Below are positions 1-7,189 of a stretch of DNA of 39,490 nucleotides, piece after piece. Positions within the stretch are counted from its first letter, which is position 1. The number at the start of each line of letters is the position of its first letter. Under the pieces are notes generated by a model that was not told the DNA's origin, did no database searches, and saw only the letters and a list, made by a program, of their open reading frames with translations. The position numbers and the translations under genes are program-made. Source of the stretch: Alphaproteobacteria bacterium (GTDB lineage: Bacteria; Pseudomonadota; Alphaproteobacteria; Micavibrionales; Micavibrionaceae); NCBI GenBank assembly GCA_016764775.1, contig JAESRE010000021.1, forward strand, positions 1-39,490, written 5' to 3'.

Positions 1-614
1 CCGCGCATGAACTCCGCACCCCGCTAGCCGCGATGAAAACGCAGACGCAAGTGCTACGAAAAAAAACAGGCGAAAAAGCAGGCAGTGATGACGGCCTGCA
101 AAACCTTGAGGCATCCATCGACCGCGCAGCCAGATTGGTTGATCAGCTGCTTGCCCTCGCCCGTTTGCAGAACGAAGACATGCCCAAAGTGAAAGTGAAC
201 CTATCGGAATGTCTTCAAGACTGTATTGCGGATATTCAAAAGATGACCCAGACAAAGGGGCATACGCTAAACGTTAATATTCGTGATAATGTACATCTTC
301 TCGGTCACGAGGACTCGCTCGCTATTATGCTGAAGAATTTTCTAGAAAACGCCGTTAAATACACGCCTGAAGGCGGCACGATAGACGTCAGCCTTTCAGC
401 AGACGGTGAGTTAAGCATATGTGATACTGGTCCGGGCATTCCGCAAGCAGAACAGGAGAAGGTTTTTAATAAGTTTTACAGGGCGGACAAAACCGGAAAA
501 ACAGGAAGTGGTTTGGGGTTATCCATCGCCAAATGGATCGCCGATGCGCATAACCTTCAAATCAGCCTTGCGAATAACAAACCCCAAGGCCTGTCAGTGA
601 TACTCAAGCCGTGA
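1..614 (+). CDS. Sensor histidine kinase, C-terminal part (truncated by window start)
   Basis: This is the catalytic end of a membrane-type sensor histidine kinase; its reading frame is open from base 3 and continues upstream of the window. The first visible residues are AHELRTPLAAM, the H-box with the phospho-accepting His at bases 6-8. It is followed by a dimerisation helix, an N-box (ENAVKYTPEGG), a G1 box (DTGPGIP) and a G2 box (GSGLGLSIAK), so the ATP-binding domain is complete. The ATG at base 33 lies inside the H-box helix and is not the real start. Sensor region and partner regulator lie outside the window. The next gene is convergent. Confidence 0.93.
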   Translation, partial: AHELRTPLAAMKTQTQVLRKKTGEKAGSDDGLQNLEASIDRAARLVDQLLALARLQNEDMPKVKVNLSECLQDCIADIQKMTQTKGHTLNVNIRDNVHLLGHEDSLAIMLKNFLENAVKYTPEGGTIDVSLSADGELSICDTGPGIPQAEQEKVFNKFYRADKTGKTGSGLGLSIAKWIADAHNLQISLANNKPQGLSVILKP

Positions 615-661
615 GCAGCTCTATTTTCCTAAACTCCAAATTATCACATTTATAAGTTAAC

Positions 662-1204
662 TTACTTTCCCATGCTTTTTCGCCAAAATTCCATTTCTTT
701 TTCGCGCACCCTGCGATATCCCGCCTCTGTTTCTAGTTTCTGAACTTCTTCCTTGTATCTGAAATAGTCTCTGAGGATCTGATCTTTTTCAGGCAGTGGC
801 AGTTTGGATTTGAAGCGTTCGTTACTCATGTGATGAAAAAAGCCATCATCCCATTTGTAAGCCTCAATCAAATGAACTTCTTTGTTTTGCAGTGTGTACG
901 ATTTCGGGTAGTAAACTGTAACGACTTCAGACGTTATATCTCCTTGGTAAACTTCTATTATCTCATAAGTAACCGCTTTGCGTTCAGTGCCCTCGATACT
1001 AGTTTTCAGTATTTTTCCATCAAACACGAGATGCATATCAGCAAGATGCTTCTCAATTATTTTTAACTGTTCTTCATCTGTAAATATATTGGGATATGCT
1101 ATTCCGTAGCCAACTTTTGGCTGAGCATTCATTAAAAAATAGGCAGAAACTAACAAGGCGATAATCCCGCATGCCGCTGAGAAAAACACTACTTTTGTTT
1201 TCAT
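662..1204 (-). CDS. Membrane-anchored or secreted protein of unknown function
   Basis: About 180 residues. The N-terminus has a basic stretch and one hydrophobic segment (VVFFSAACGIIALLVSAYFL), so the product is exported or anchored with its body outside the cytoplasm. The core pattern, a YEIIEVYQGD strand followed by a V-rich strand, resembles the secreted protein at 37920-38663 and is loosely like the OB-fold NTR/TIMP-like domain; this is inference. The C-terminal third is highly charged and helical. I chose the ATG at 1204 rather than a start five codons upstream because it is the ATG of a junction element, GATAAG-N7-ATG. No Shine-Dalgarno sequence is visible. It is the last gene of the left accessory array. 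Confidence 0.75.
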   Translation of the reverse strand: MKTKVVFFSAACGIIALLVSAYFLMNAQPKVGYGIAYPNIFTDEEQLKIIEKHLADMHLVFDGKILKTSIEGTERKAVTYEIIEVYQGDITSEVVTVYYPKSYTLQNKEVHLIEAYKWDDGFFHHMSNERFKSKLPLPEKDQILRDYFRYKEEVQKLETEAGYRRVREKEMEFWRKSMGK

Positions 1205-1217
1205 ATGAACCCTTATC
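1202..1217 (-). promoter_or_regulatory. Junction element J2 (GATAAGGGTTCATATG)
   Basis: On the minus strand GATAAG, seven bases, then the start codon of the 662-1204 gene. The 16 bases are identical to the element at 38662-38676 and extend into the shared AAAA that follows. There is no Shine-Dalgarno sequence. The geometry fits a -10 box for a leaderless transcript. Confidence 0.55.
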
Positions 1218-1218
1218 A

Positions 1219-1245
1219 AGTAGGTAATATTACATACCTACTTAA
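1219..1245. repeat. Inverted repeat AAGTAGGTA...TACCTACTT
   Basis: Two perfect 9-base arms separated by eight bases (ATATTACA), directly upstream of junction element J2. It could be an operator, or a hairpin ending an upstream minus-strand transcript, although no T-tract follows it on that strand. Confidence 0.6.
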
Positions 1246-1270
1246 TCTTTAAAGCCCCACTACTAAAGAA

Positions 1271-1366
1271 TTATAAAAATAAGCGATCTGAAAAAAGCAT
1301 AATAAACGTAATCACAAACGTTACCGCTGTAGTGGTTGATAAAATCAAAACACTGTATTTTTTCAT
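1271..1366 (-). CDS. Possible 31-residue single-pass membrane peptide
   Basis: ATG at 1366, stop at 1271. The peptide begins MKKYSVLILSTT and continues as one hydrophobic stretch ending FSDRLFL, a typical single membrane span. It fills the otherwise empty 260-base gap between the genes at 1204 and 1466 and is oriented like its neighbours. The start lacks a Shine-Dalgarno sequence and the upstream GTTACA-N8-ATG only loosely resembles the other junction elements. No homologue is recognised. It may be a chance reading frame in AT-rich DNA. Confidence 0.3.
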   Translation of the reverse strand: MKKYSVLILSTTTAVTFVITFIMLFSDRLFL

Positions 1367-1451
1367 GTGCTTTTTGTAACACACAAAAAAGGAAAGAGTC
1401 AAAAACACCTTTAGTATTAATATGTTAGCACATTATGATATGCGGATTTGT

Positions 1452-1468
1452 CATACTTTTGCTTATCA
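1452..1468 (-). promoter_or_regulatory. Junction element J1 (GATAAGCAAAAGTATG)
   Basis: The stop codon TGA of the 1466-2005 gene is part of TGATAAG, followed seven bases later by an ATG that opens only a nine-codon frame. The element is thus present at a gene end even where no real gene follows. Confidence 0.45.
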
Positions 1469-2005
1469 CTTCCTACATCCCTTAAATATCCAAACAGGGG
1501 GAAATGAGAAAATCGCTTTGTGATCAGGATTAGCGAAAGTTAGAGACTCTTCGCTTATGTATCTACCTTTATAATAAAATTCAGAAGTAGCTCCCGGCAG
1601 CAGCATAATGTAAGGAGCCGTCTCACCATCTAGGTTATTTCGAGCTACAAAATAAGCAGGTGAAAAGTCTTCGTGTAAAGCTGCCGGGGTAATTTCGATA
1701 GCTTGACCTTGGCTAGTGCCAACACCCAGAGAACATGAAGGGGCAGAGCCCTCACTACACTTGTATTTCATAATCAGTTCATAAGACTCCTGCGGATCTT
1801 CACTATTTTTCTTAAATTTTAAAATATCATATGCCTCTAACAAGCTCCCATTTTCAGGGATAAATTGGGAAATAGTCAAAGTCATGTCATCATGGGCGCT
1901 GCCATCGGGATGTGGCTTGTATGTGGCCTCGTAAGAATCACAAGCCACCATCGAAAAAGCTGAGTTTGGAAAAAGTAGCAGAAAAATGAAAACGAATTTT
2001 TTCAT
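1466..2005 (-). CDS. Secreted protein of unknown function
   Basis: 179 residues with a clear type I signal peptide (MKKFVFIFLLLFPNSAFS, cleavage around residue 18-19), so the mature protein is periplasmic or extracellular. It has four to five cysteines in the mature part (including CDS near the new N-terminus, KYKCSEGSAPSCS, and FKGCRK at the end), suggesting disulfides. No family is recognised. The start is fixed by the junction element GTGATAATCCGCTGATATG, which overlaps the stop of the upstream gene. No Shine-Dalgarno sequence is seen. It belongs to the run of small exported proteins of the left accessory array. Confidence 0.8.
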   Translation of the reverse strand: MKKFVFIFLLLFPNSAFSMVACDSYEATYKPHPDGSAHDDMTLTISQFIPENGSLLEAYDILKFKKNSEDPQESYELIMKYKCSEGSAPSCSLGVGTSQGQAIEITPAALHEDFSPAYFVARNNLDGETAPYIMLLPGATSEFYYKGRYISEESLTFANPDHKAIFSFPPVWIFKGCRK

Positions 2006-2020
2006 ATCAGCGGATTATCA
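2003..2020 (-). promoter_or_regulatory. Junction element J3 (GTGATAATCCGCTGATATG)
   Basis: This element contains the stop codon of the 2018-2794 gene and the start codon of the 1466-2005 gene. The 19-base string, plus following AAAA, is identical to the element before the 37920 gene. GATAAT is one base from the consensus -10 hexamer TATAAT and lies eight bases before ATG. Confidence 0.6.
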
Positions 2021-2794
2021 CTCGGTTTGCTGTTTCAACGATTGATATAGTTTGAAATAGTCTGTGCTCTTTAAACCTGCCGGGTTCATGCGTTTAGGAA
2101 AAGCTAAGCCATCCTCCAAGAGTATTCCACCGTCGATCCCGTAATAGCCTAAAATAGTATTTTGAAGGGCTTTCTCTGAGTCCTTGATCTCTGAGCAGTC
2201 GGTACAGAAAATGAAATACTCTTCTCCGTAGGGTGGATATTGTTCATAAACATCAACCGTAGCGCAAAATTCAGGGTTAAGGTCATTGGGGTCTTCAGCG
2301 CATGGGTATATTTCCTGAACTTTCATAAACCGTCCTCCATATCTGTGCTCAACGAATATGGCATCTGAGGTTTCAATGTCGACTTTGTATTCCTTTTCCT
2401 TTAATACGATCATCCTTTGAGCGTCATTTAATTTTTCATCGCGTGTTGTTTCGTCAATCTCTGAAGGCCCTACAGCATAAATAATTGGCCCTCCGGCAAG
2501 CTCTACACCTTTGGATATGTAACGGACTTTTTCAGGCTCGAGATATTTTGGGAGATTTTCGACTTTTGGAAAACAGGCAGCCTTACCGACAAAAAAGGGT
2601 TTTTCGGGATACCAGTCAGCCCCATAGCTTTTTATTTTTAAATCGTCACAACTGTCACCCGTAATAACTGCCGTTTGCTCCCAATCTTTCGTGTATGGCG
2701 CAGGAATGAATTCAAAAACATACTCAACATCTTCAGCTGATGAATATGAAAACGGAAACATTGTCATTACCAAAACTAGGAACAATTTTTTCAT
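2018..2794 (-). CDS. Secreted cysteine-containing protein of unknown function
   Basis: 258 residues from the ATG at 2794, with an N-terminal signal peptide (MKKLFLVLVMTMFPFSYSSAE, cleavage near residue 20-21). The mature protein is acidic and has several Cys residues (GDSCDD, KAACFP, IYPCAED, PEFCATV, FCTDCS), suggesting disulfide-linked structure outside the cytoplasm. No known domain is recognised. An alternative ATG four codons upstream overlaps the stop of the preceding gene (ATGA). I prefer 2794 because it gives a normal MKK signal-peptide start and matches the 13-base spacing of the other junction elements. Confidence 0.78.
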   Translation of the reverse strand: MKKLFLVLVMTMFPFSYSSAEDVEYVFEFIPAPYTKDWEQTAVITGDSCDDLKIKSYGADWYPEKPFFVGKAACFPKVENLPKYLEPEKVRYISKGVELAGGPIIYAVGPSEIDETTRDEKLNDAQRMIVLKEKEYKVDIETSDAIFVEHRYGGRFMKVQEIYPCAEDPNDLNPEFCATVDVYEQYPPYGEEYFIFCTDCSEIKDSEKALQNTILGYYGIDGGILLEDGLAFPKRMNPAGLKSTDYFKLYQSLKQQTE

Positions 2795-2807
2795 AAAGAT
2801 CGTCATC
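2792..2807 (-). promoter_or_regulatory. Junction element J4 (GATGACGATCTTTATG)
   Basis: This element contains the TGA stop of the EF-hand gene and the ATG of the next gene. It differs by one base from the GATAACGATCTTTAT string at 35495-35509 in the right-hand array. Confidence 0.45.
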
Positions 2808-4074
2808 GCTCAACCATGACGTGATAATATACATAAGGACCGTCGCCTGCTTTACCGTTGCTATCGCTAAGGTCATAACAACCGAACGGCTGCCCAACGA
2901 ACGGCTCATTCACAATTATATCGACAGATGTTGAAAAACCTGGATTAGATTTCATCATGCCGTGAGAAAATTCAGGTAAAATATTGTGTTTGCTACCTTT
3001 GGGTATCCCATCACCATCTTCATCGAGGCCGCCTTTAAGCTTTAGGTCTGAATTCAAATTTAAACACACTTCTTTTTTTACATGGGGTAAAAAGGCGATG
3101 ATTTCGTTGCCGGATGTATCTTCGCTAGAAGTGCCGATTTTGTCTATTTTCCAGGCGCTAGTAAAAACCCATGAAGCATCCGATCCCTCTACAATCAGAG
3201 ATTTTTCGGGCTCCACATATGTGGCCCCTCCCCCCTGATTGTGAAAAACATATGTTGAAGAATTTTCAGGCAAGCTTGCTATCTCTTTTGGCGGATCAAA
3301 ATACAAGTCTTCTACCTTTGCCCTATTTATTATCATCCGTACGATGCTTGTTCTAATTCTACTAGGGTATTCGGTAAGGCTAACAGAAGTTACCTTTTGC
3401 GTATCCCTGCTTTTATATCGTTGTTCCTGAAAAGCATTATATTCATCTTGGTCTATAACTTGATCGTTATTGGTGTCTGCATAGGAAAATATCCGCTTTA
3501 GTTCGTTTGTGAATTCATCCACTGTAACTGTGCGGTCTTTATTTGCATCAAAACCGAGGTAAGGCTCATAAGCTTTAGTAACCCTTGTATAAGCTGCTGC
3601 TTTGTCACGTGATGTTAGTTCAAGAAGTTCTACATAAGTTACGATAGCGTCTTGGTTTGCATCAAATTTCATAACTGAATCGATAGCGTCTTCAATGATT
3701 TTTTCTTTTTTAGTATCTTGTATTTTATTAAATGTTTTTATCTTTTTGTGGGCTGAAGCTTCGATCTCTTGTTTTGTAATTTGCCTATCGAAATTATCAT
3801 CATATACTAAGTTACTCAGGAGCTGAGCTTTTCTCGCATCGTGTACAGCCTCTTCTCTTTTCTTTTGCAGCCAGTCATCATTAATTTCCTTTTCTTCATT
3901 ACTAATCTCGATGAACCTCTCTTGATTGCGCTTAATGAAAAAATCAAGAGTGTCGAGTTTTTTGAAGGTGTTTCTTGAAATAAAAGGGTTCTGTAAATTG
4001 ACACTATTTTGTCCAAGTGTCATGGATGGCGCAATGAAGCCACAAAATATGATTGTAATAAGATATTTTTTCAT
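2803..4074 (-). CDS. Secreted EF-hand calcium-binding protein
   Basis: 423 residues with a signal peptide (first ~21 residues). Four EF-hand-type loops are visible: residues ~92-103 (DDNFDRQITKQE), 138-149 (DANQDAIVTYVE), 176-187 (DANKDRTVTVDE) and 200-211 (DTNNDQVIDQDE). Each has Asp/Asn at positions 1, 3 and 5 and Glu at 12, so calcium binding is likely. The C-terminal 200 residues form a separate domain of unknown type, with a Gly-rich patch and a tail (CYDL...YVYYHVMVER) loosely reminiscent of pilin-like proteins (weak inference). Loop spacing (46, 38, 24 residues) nearly matches the EF-hand protein at 35518-37131, suggesting an ancient paralogue. The start codon lies in a junction element. 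Confidence 0.88.
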   Translation of the reverse strand: MKKYLITIIFCGFIAPSMTLGQNSVNLQNPFISRNTFKKLDTLDFFIKRNQERFIEISNEEKEINDDWLQKKREEAVHDARKAQLLSNLVYDDNFDRQITKQEIEASAHKKIKTFNKIQDTKKEKIIEDAIDSVMKFDANQDAIVTYVELLELTSRDKAAAYTRVTKAYEPYLGFDANKDRTVTVDEFTNELKRIFSYADTNNDQVIDQDEYNAFQEQRYKSRDTQKVTSVSLTEYPSRIRTSIVRMIINRAKVEDLYFDPPKEIASLPENSSTYVFHNQGGGATYVEPEKSLIVEGSDASWVFTSAWKIDKIGTSSEDTSGNEIIAFLPHVKKEVCLNLNSDLKLKGGLDEDGDGIPKGSKHNILPEFSHGMMKSNPGFSTSVDIIVNEPFVGQPFGCYDLSDSNGKAGDGPYVYYHVMVER

Positions 4075-4087
4075 AAAAATTGTTATC
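4072..4087 (-). promoter_or_regulatory. Junction element J5 (GATAACAATTTTTATG)
   Basis: The TAA in GATAAC is the stop of the 4083-4283 gene and the final ATG starts the EF-hand gene. It resembles the GATACAATTTGTATG element at 34942-34956 with one gap and one mismatch. Confidence 0.45.
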
Positions 4088-4283
4088 GCTTTTGTTTATC
4101 GGTCAGTTTTTCGCGCTCTTTAGCATCAATGAAGCCTTGAATATCAGAATACAATGGACCAACCTGAATGCATATTAAGCCACCTGAAAATCGACATACT
4201 TTTGTTCTTACATCTTGAAATAGCATCGACACCAGAACAGTCAGGAAGATGAATAAAACACTCAGTGTTAGCTTATTTTTCAT
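4083..4283 (-). CDS. Small membrane-anchored protein
   Basis: 66 residues. After a basic MKNK start there is one hydrophobic segment (LTLSVLFIFLTVLVSML), then about 40 residues with two Cys (VCRFSGGLIC) and a very charged tail. It is probably anchored in the inner membrane, or secreted if the segment is cleaved. No family is recognised. The reading frame is open further upstream, but those residues overlap the previous gene. The ATG at 4283 sits one base after the previous stop and ends the junction element, so it is preferred. Confidence 0.65.
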   Translation of the reverse strand: MKNKLTLSVLFIFLTVLVSMLFQDVRTKVCRFSGGLICIQVGPLYSDIQGFIDAKEREKLTDKQKR

Positions 4284-4296
4284 ACTAATTCTTATC
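4281..4296 (-). promoter_or_regulatory. Junction element J6 (GATAAGAATTAGTATG)
   Basis: Identical 16 bases to the element at 33148-33163. In both places the element is read in the same frame as the end of the upstream protein, so both upstream proteins end in -DKN followed by TAG, although they are unrelated. Confidence 0.6.
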
Positions 4297-5031
4297 GCTT
4301 CCTGACTTTGCGGTGGGTTTGATTTCAAATGAATCTATGAACGCAGTCGCTTTATATTTTTGTGCTTTCCAATTAGGGAGCTCCCGGACAGGCCAGGTTA
4401 TTTTGTAAAGTAATTCTTTATCTCTGAATCTGTGTGAACAGCTTGGCACCGGCACAGAGTTTGGAGGTGTGCATTGAATGAAACTTAATATCTCACCCCC
4501 TTTATCTTTTTCAATGTAGGTATCGTGTGGACGCTTAGCCATGCGCCCCTTCCAGTCTAAAACTGCGTATTTGTGTAGGCCGTAAATCTCTTCCTGAAAT
4601 TGTCCTAATCTGTTCCCACGGTTTTCTTTGAGGTTGTTGATCATTTTATCAAAGCTAGGGCGTGCTGCAGAAGCCTCTAACAACATGCTGCCTCTAAGGC
4701 CTTTTTTTACAATCTCTGCTTTTTCAGGTGTACCGGGAGGAAACTCTAACAAAGATTTATAATCAGGCAGGACATAGCGGATTACGACTGATCCCTCGAT
4801 TTTTCCACTCTCGAAATTCCCTTGGACATAGGAAATGGGAATTTCGAATTTTCGTCCAGCAATTTCAATAATGCCGGTTTTAGTGTAAATCTGCCCCTTG
4901 CTCTCCAAATAAAAATAATCGGGAGGAATACTTAAGGGATGCACAAGCTCTTTATCGTTAAGTAAGGCGAATGTACTGACGCCAATGAATGCTATTAATA
5001 CGCAACCCCAAAGAAGATATTTGCTTTCCAT
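4285..5031 (-). CDS. Membrane-anchored protein of unknown function
   Basis: 248 residues. One N-terminal hydrophobic segment (YLLWGCVLIAFIGVSTFALL) serves as anchor or uncleaved signal; the rest is a soluble, probably periplasmic body with a Cys pair (IQCTPPNSVPVPSCSH) near residue 190. No family is recognised. It is the first gene after a strong terminator, and its start codon ends the junction element GATAACTAGCAGTATG, implying its own transcription start. The last codons (DKN-stop) lie inside the next junction element. Confidence 0.75.
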   Translation of the reverse strand: MESKYLLWGCVLIAFIGVSTFALLNDKELVHPLSIPPDYFYLESKGQIYTKTGIIEIAGRKFEIPISYVQGNFESGKIEGSVVIRYVLPDYKSLLEFPPGTPEKAEIVKKGLRGSMLLEASAARPSFDKMINNLKENRGNRLGQFQEEIYGLHKYAVLDWKGRMAKRPHDTYIEKDKGGEILSFIQCTPPNSVPVPSCSHRFRDKELLYKITWPVRELPNWKAQKYKATAFIDSFEIKPTAKSGSDKN

Positions 5032-5044
5032 ACTGCTAGTTATC
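5029..5044 (-). promoter_or_regulatory. Junction element J7 and probable leaderless promoter
   Basis: The string GATAACTAGCAGTATGGAAA occurs here and at 32751. Only about four bases separate it from the T-tract of the preceding terminator, leaving no room for an ordinary 5' leader. The simplest reading is a -10 box placed seven bases before the start codon. No convincing -35 hexamer is visible. Confidence 0.55.
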
Positions 5045-5047
5045 CCA

Positions 5048-5078
5048 TAAAAATAGGGCTTGGACAGGCCTATTTTTC
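5048..5078 (-). terminator. Rho-independent terminator after the amidase gene
   Basis: AAAAATAGG and CCTATTTTT form a 9-base stem around an 11-base loop. The T-run on either strand makes it potentially bidirectional. It closes the ATP-grasp/amidase operon immediately before junction element J7. Confidence 0.75.
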
Positions 5079-5094
5079 CTAAAGGCCAAATTTT

Positions 5095-5110
5095 AATACG
5101 AACCCTTATC
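5095..5110 (-). promoter_or_regulatory. Degenerate junction element J8 (GATAAGGGTTCGTATT)
   Basis: It contains the TAA stop of the amidase gene and differs from J2 by two bases, one of which changes ATG to ATT, so no gene starts here. It looks like a decayed copy. Confidence 0.4.
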
Positions 5111-5807
5111 CGTTTGTATTTTCGGTAGCTCTGTGGCCTGCGGCTTTAACAAAACGGCTGAACAATTCTCTAAAGATCGATTTATAAATCAACGCTTCAG
5201 GATGAAACTGAACGCCGAGAAAGAACTCCTTATCCGGATCTTCAATTGCTTGAACAACGCCGTTATCTTCCGACGCACATATTCTTAGACCCGAGCCCAC
5301 CCTATCAACGGCTTGTGAATGCATGGAATTAACAGCAATTCGTTGTGTTTTCAGAATTTTTTCAAGCAACGTGCCGCATTCAACATTCATGTCTTTACGA
5401 AAGAAAATCTGGGCCAATGTTTTCGTTGGATATTGAGCATTCTTGTAAACTTTAGAAATATCTATATGCAGGCTGCCACCTCGCGCCACATTAATGAGCT
5501 GCGCACCTCTGCATATACCTAATACAGGTAAATTCTCTTTCTCTGCTTTTCCCAACCATTCGATTTCAAGGGTATCTCGTGGCTGATCGTAGAGATACTG
5601 GACTTTTGGCTCCAGCTTGAATAGTGGCGGGTAAACATCGGTTCCGCCCCCTATTATAAGACCGTCAATTTTCTCATTGTGTTTGGGGTTTTCAGGATAA
5701 ACGCGAATAGGTTTTCCGCCGGCAATGAAAACTGAAAAGGCTATAAGCCATTTTAAAGGGTCGTAAGGATAATTTTGTGTGGTGTAAGCTATTCTGGGTC
5801 TGGGCAT
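5106..5807 (-). CDS. Class I glutamine amidotransferase-like gamma-glutamyl hydrolase (peptidase C26 / PuuD type)
   Basis: 233 residues. The catalytic Cys lies in the nucleophile elbow GICRGAQLINVARGG, and the His-Glu pair in QFHPEA near the C-terminus. The oxyanion-region motif GLIIGGGTDVYPP is also present. This is the arrangement of C26 hydrolases such as PuuD, which cleave gamma-glutamyl amides in the cytoplasm. The family's usual length is about 230-255. Its start overlaps the stop of the ATP-grasp gene (TAATG), so the two are translated together. The pair suggests formation and hydrolysis, or editing, of an amide or gamma-glutamyl product; the substrate is unknown. Confidence 0.88.
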   Translation of the reverse strand: MPRPRIAYTTQNYPYDPLKWLIAFSVFIAGGKPIRVYPENPKHNEKIDGLIIGGGTDVYPPLFKLEPKVQYLYDQPRDTLEIEWLGKAEKENLPVLGICRGAQLINVARGGSLHIDISKVYKNAQYPTKTLAQIFFRKDMNVECGTLLEKILKTQRIAVNSMHSQAVDRVGSGLRICASEDNGVVQAIEDPDKEFFLGVQFHPEALIYKSIFRELFSRFVKAAGHRATENTNG

Positions 5808-7117
5808 TAGTGTGAAAGCTCCGGTGGTAAACGACCTTTTCGCAGGAGCGAACCCAATATAAAAAGCGCCCCCAGGCCAATAAAGGGGTCGTCTTTTGCA
5901 TATGACATCTTTTGAGCTTCCTTAGATTGTTTGCGCATCTTCTGAAATGTCTCTAACGCTTTGTCCAAGCTAATACTATTGCTTATTGCTTCCGTGAAAA
6001 TCTCTGTGGCTTTGCTAATTTCGGCATCATTCAAGCGTTCACGAATCTCAGGCCATTGTGCTTCTAATTCCTCAAAATTAATGGCTTCTTCAAATAGCTT
6101 TTCGACCCGTGCCATGGTCGACAGGCCGGGAAGGCTGGTTTTCTTGCCTATATTGACGTCAAAATCTGTATCCAGTTCTTGGTCTGTCAGCATTTGATAA
6201 AACAGCCACGGAAAATCAACATTCGACTTCACTGAGTGATCAAGGCCCGCCCAGAAACGCGGATTTACTTCGATCATATAGGGCTGAGAACTCTCTTTTT
6301 CATCCCACATAAAATCTATCCCTGCTACGCCGTGCCATTTAAGCGGACCCATGAGTTTCTTAGCCGGATCATCAAAGCGTTCACTTTCGACCGTTTCTCT
6401 CACAACGCCTGCGCCAGTCTTATTCGGGAACTTTTGTAAATTGTGATAGACCATACTGGCGACCAACTCTCCGTGGTCAAACAAACCGCAAAAACAATAA
6501 TCGACGCCCTCAATACCTTCTTGAATCAGAATTTGTTCTTCAGGGTGTTGAGCCTGTAACTCGCTAAAAGCAGTTTTCAGCTGCTTTTCCGTCTCGACTT
6601 TAGAGATGCCGCGACCTCCGACTTCATCGGGAGGCTTCACAAAAACCGGAAAGTCTATTTCCTCAACAGTTTTGTCTAATTCTTCGCCATTTTCAGGGAG
6701 CCATGTTCGGGGGCTCCTAACACCCAGTTTTTGAGTTGTAAGCGCAAAGGCATCTTTATGGTCGACCTTATCGATGGCTTCAAAGTCGGGACAGCCAACT
6801 ATTACATGCTTTTCAAATTTTTCTCTGTGTTTGGCGATGATCTTGGCGTCTTTGAAGGCCGGCATTAACACATACGGTGAATCATCATCGGGTTTGTTAT
6901 CGATTACGATCTTTAATAGCGATTTAACAAATAAATCTTCATCGTCTGAAGGGTCTTCATAAATACAATTTTTGGATACAAATTTCGAAAAACCCAGAAC
7001 TGTCAGGTCTACACTGTCACAGCCTATAATATCTATTCCGCGGGAACCTAGGGATTGAGCAATCATTAAAGCTATAATGCTGCGTCCGTATGTGACTATG
7101 ACTCTACCTTTTTTCAT
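5807..7117 (-). CDS. ATP-grasp carboxylate-amine ligase family protein
   Basis: 436 residues. An N-terminal Rossmann-like pre-ATP-grasp part (residues 1-110, starting KKGRVIVTYGRS) is followed by an ATP-grasp fold, with FPVFVKPPDEVGGRGIS as the lysine/glycine-rich ATP loop and YMIEVNPRFWAGLDHS as the metal-binding Glu/Asn strand. Such enzymes join a carboxylate to an amine through an acyl-phosphate. About 80 extra residues at the C-terminus are helical and end in a short hydrophobic stretch (FIGLGALFILGSLL) that may touch the membrane. It is coupled by TAATG overlap to a C26 amidase. The substrate cannot be read from sequence. The start follows a terminator and a CATAAC-N7-ATG element. Confidence 0.85.
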   Translation of the reverse strand: MKKGRVIVTYGRSIIALMIAQSLGSRGIDIIGCDSVDLTVLGFSKFVSKNCIYEDPSDDEDLFVKSLLKIVIDNKPDDDSPYVLMPAFKDAKIIAKHREKFEKHVIVGCPDFEAIDKVDHKDAFALTTQKLGVRSPRTWLPENGEELDKTVEEIDFPVFVKPPDEVGGRGISKVETEKQLKTAFSELQAQHPEEQILIQEGIEGVDYCFCGLFDHGELVASMVYHNLQKFPNKTGAGVVRETVESERFDDPAKKLMGPLKWHGVAGIDFMWDEKESSQPYMIEVNPRFWAGLDHSVKSNVDFPWLFYQMLTDQELDTDFDVNIGKKTSLPGLSTMARVEKLFEEAINFEELEAQWPEIRERLNDAEISKATEIFTEAISNSISLDKALETFQKMRKQSKEAQKMSYAKDDPFIGLGALFILGSLLRKGRLPPELSH

Positions 7118-7130
7118 ACTATTTGTTATG
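7115..7130 (-). promoter_or_regulatory. Junction element J10 (CATAACAAATAGTATG)
   Basis: This is a variant of the array junction element with CATAAC in place of GATAAC, seven bases before the ATP-grasp start codon. It begins about four bases after the T-tract of a terminator, again pointing to a leaderless start. Confidence 0.45.
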
Positions 7131-7132
7131 TC

Positions 7133-7158
7133 ACAAAAAAAGGACTCAAGCAGCCCTC
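7133..7158 (-). terminator. Rho-independent terminator after the 7190-9157 gene
   Basis: On the minus strand AGGGCT and AGTCCT pair (one G-U) around a five-base loop, followed by seven T. It lies between the stop of the large gene and junction element J10. Confidence 0.65.
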
Positions 7159-7189
7159 TTTTGCAGAAGCTAAAACATGTGGAATTGCC

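Noticed and set aside
830-1066. 78-codon plus-strand frame
   Set aside because: It is antisense to the exported protein at 662-1204, with no ribosome-binding site and no recognisable features.
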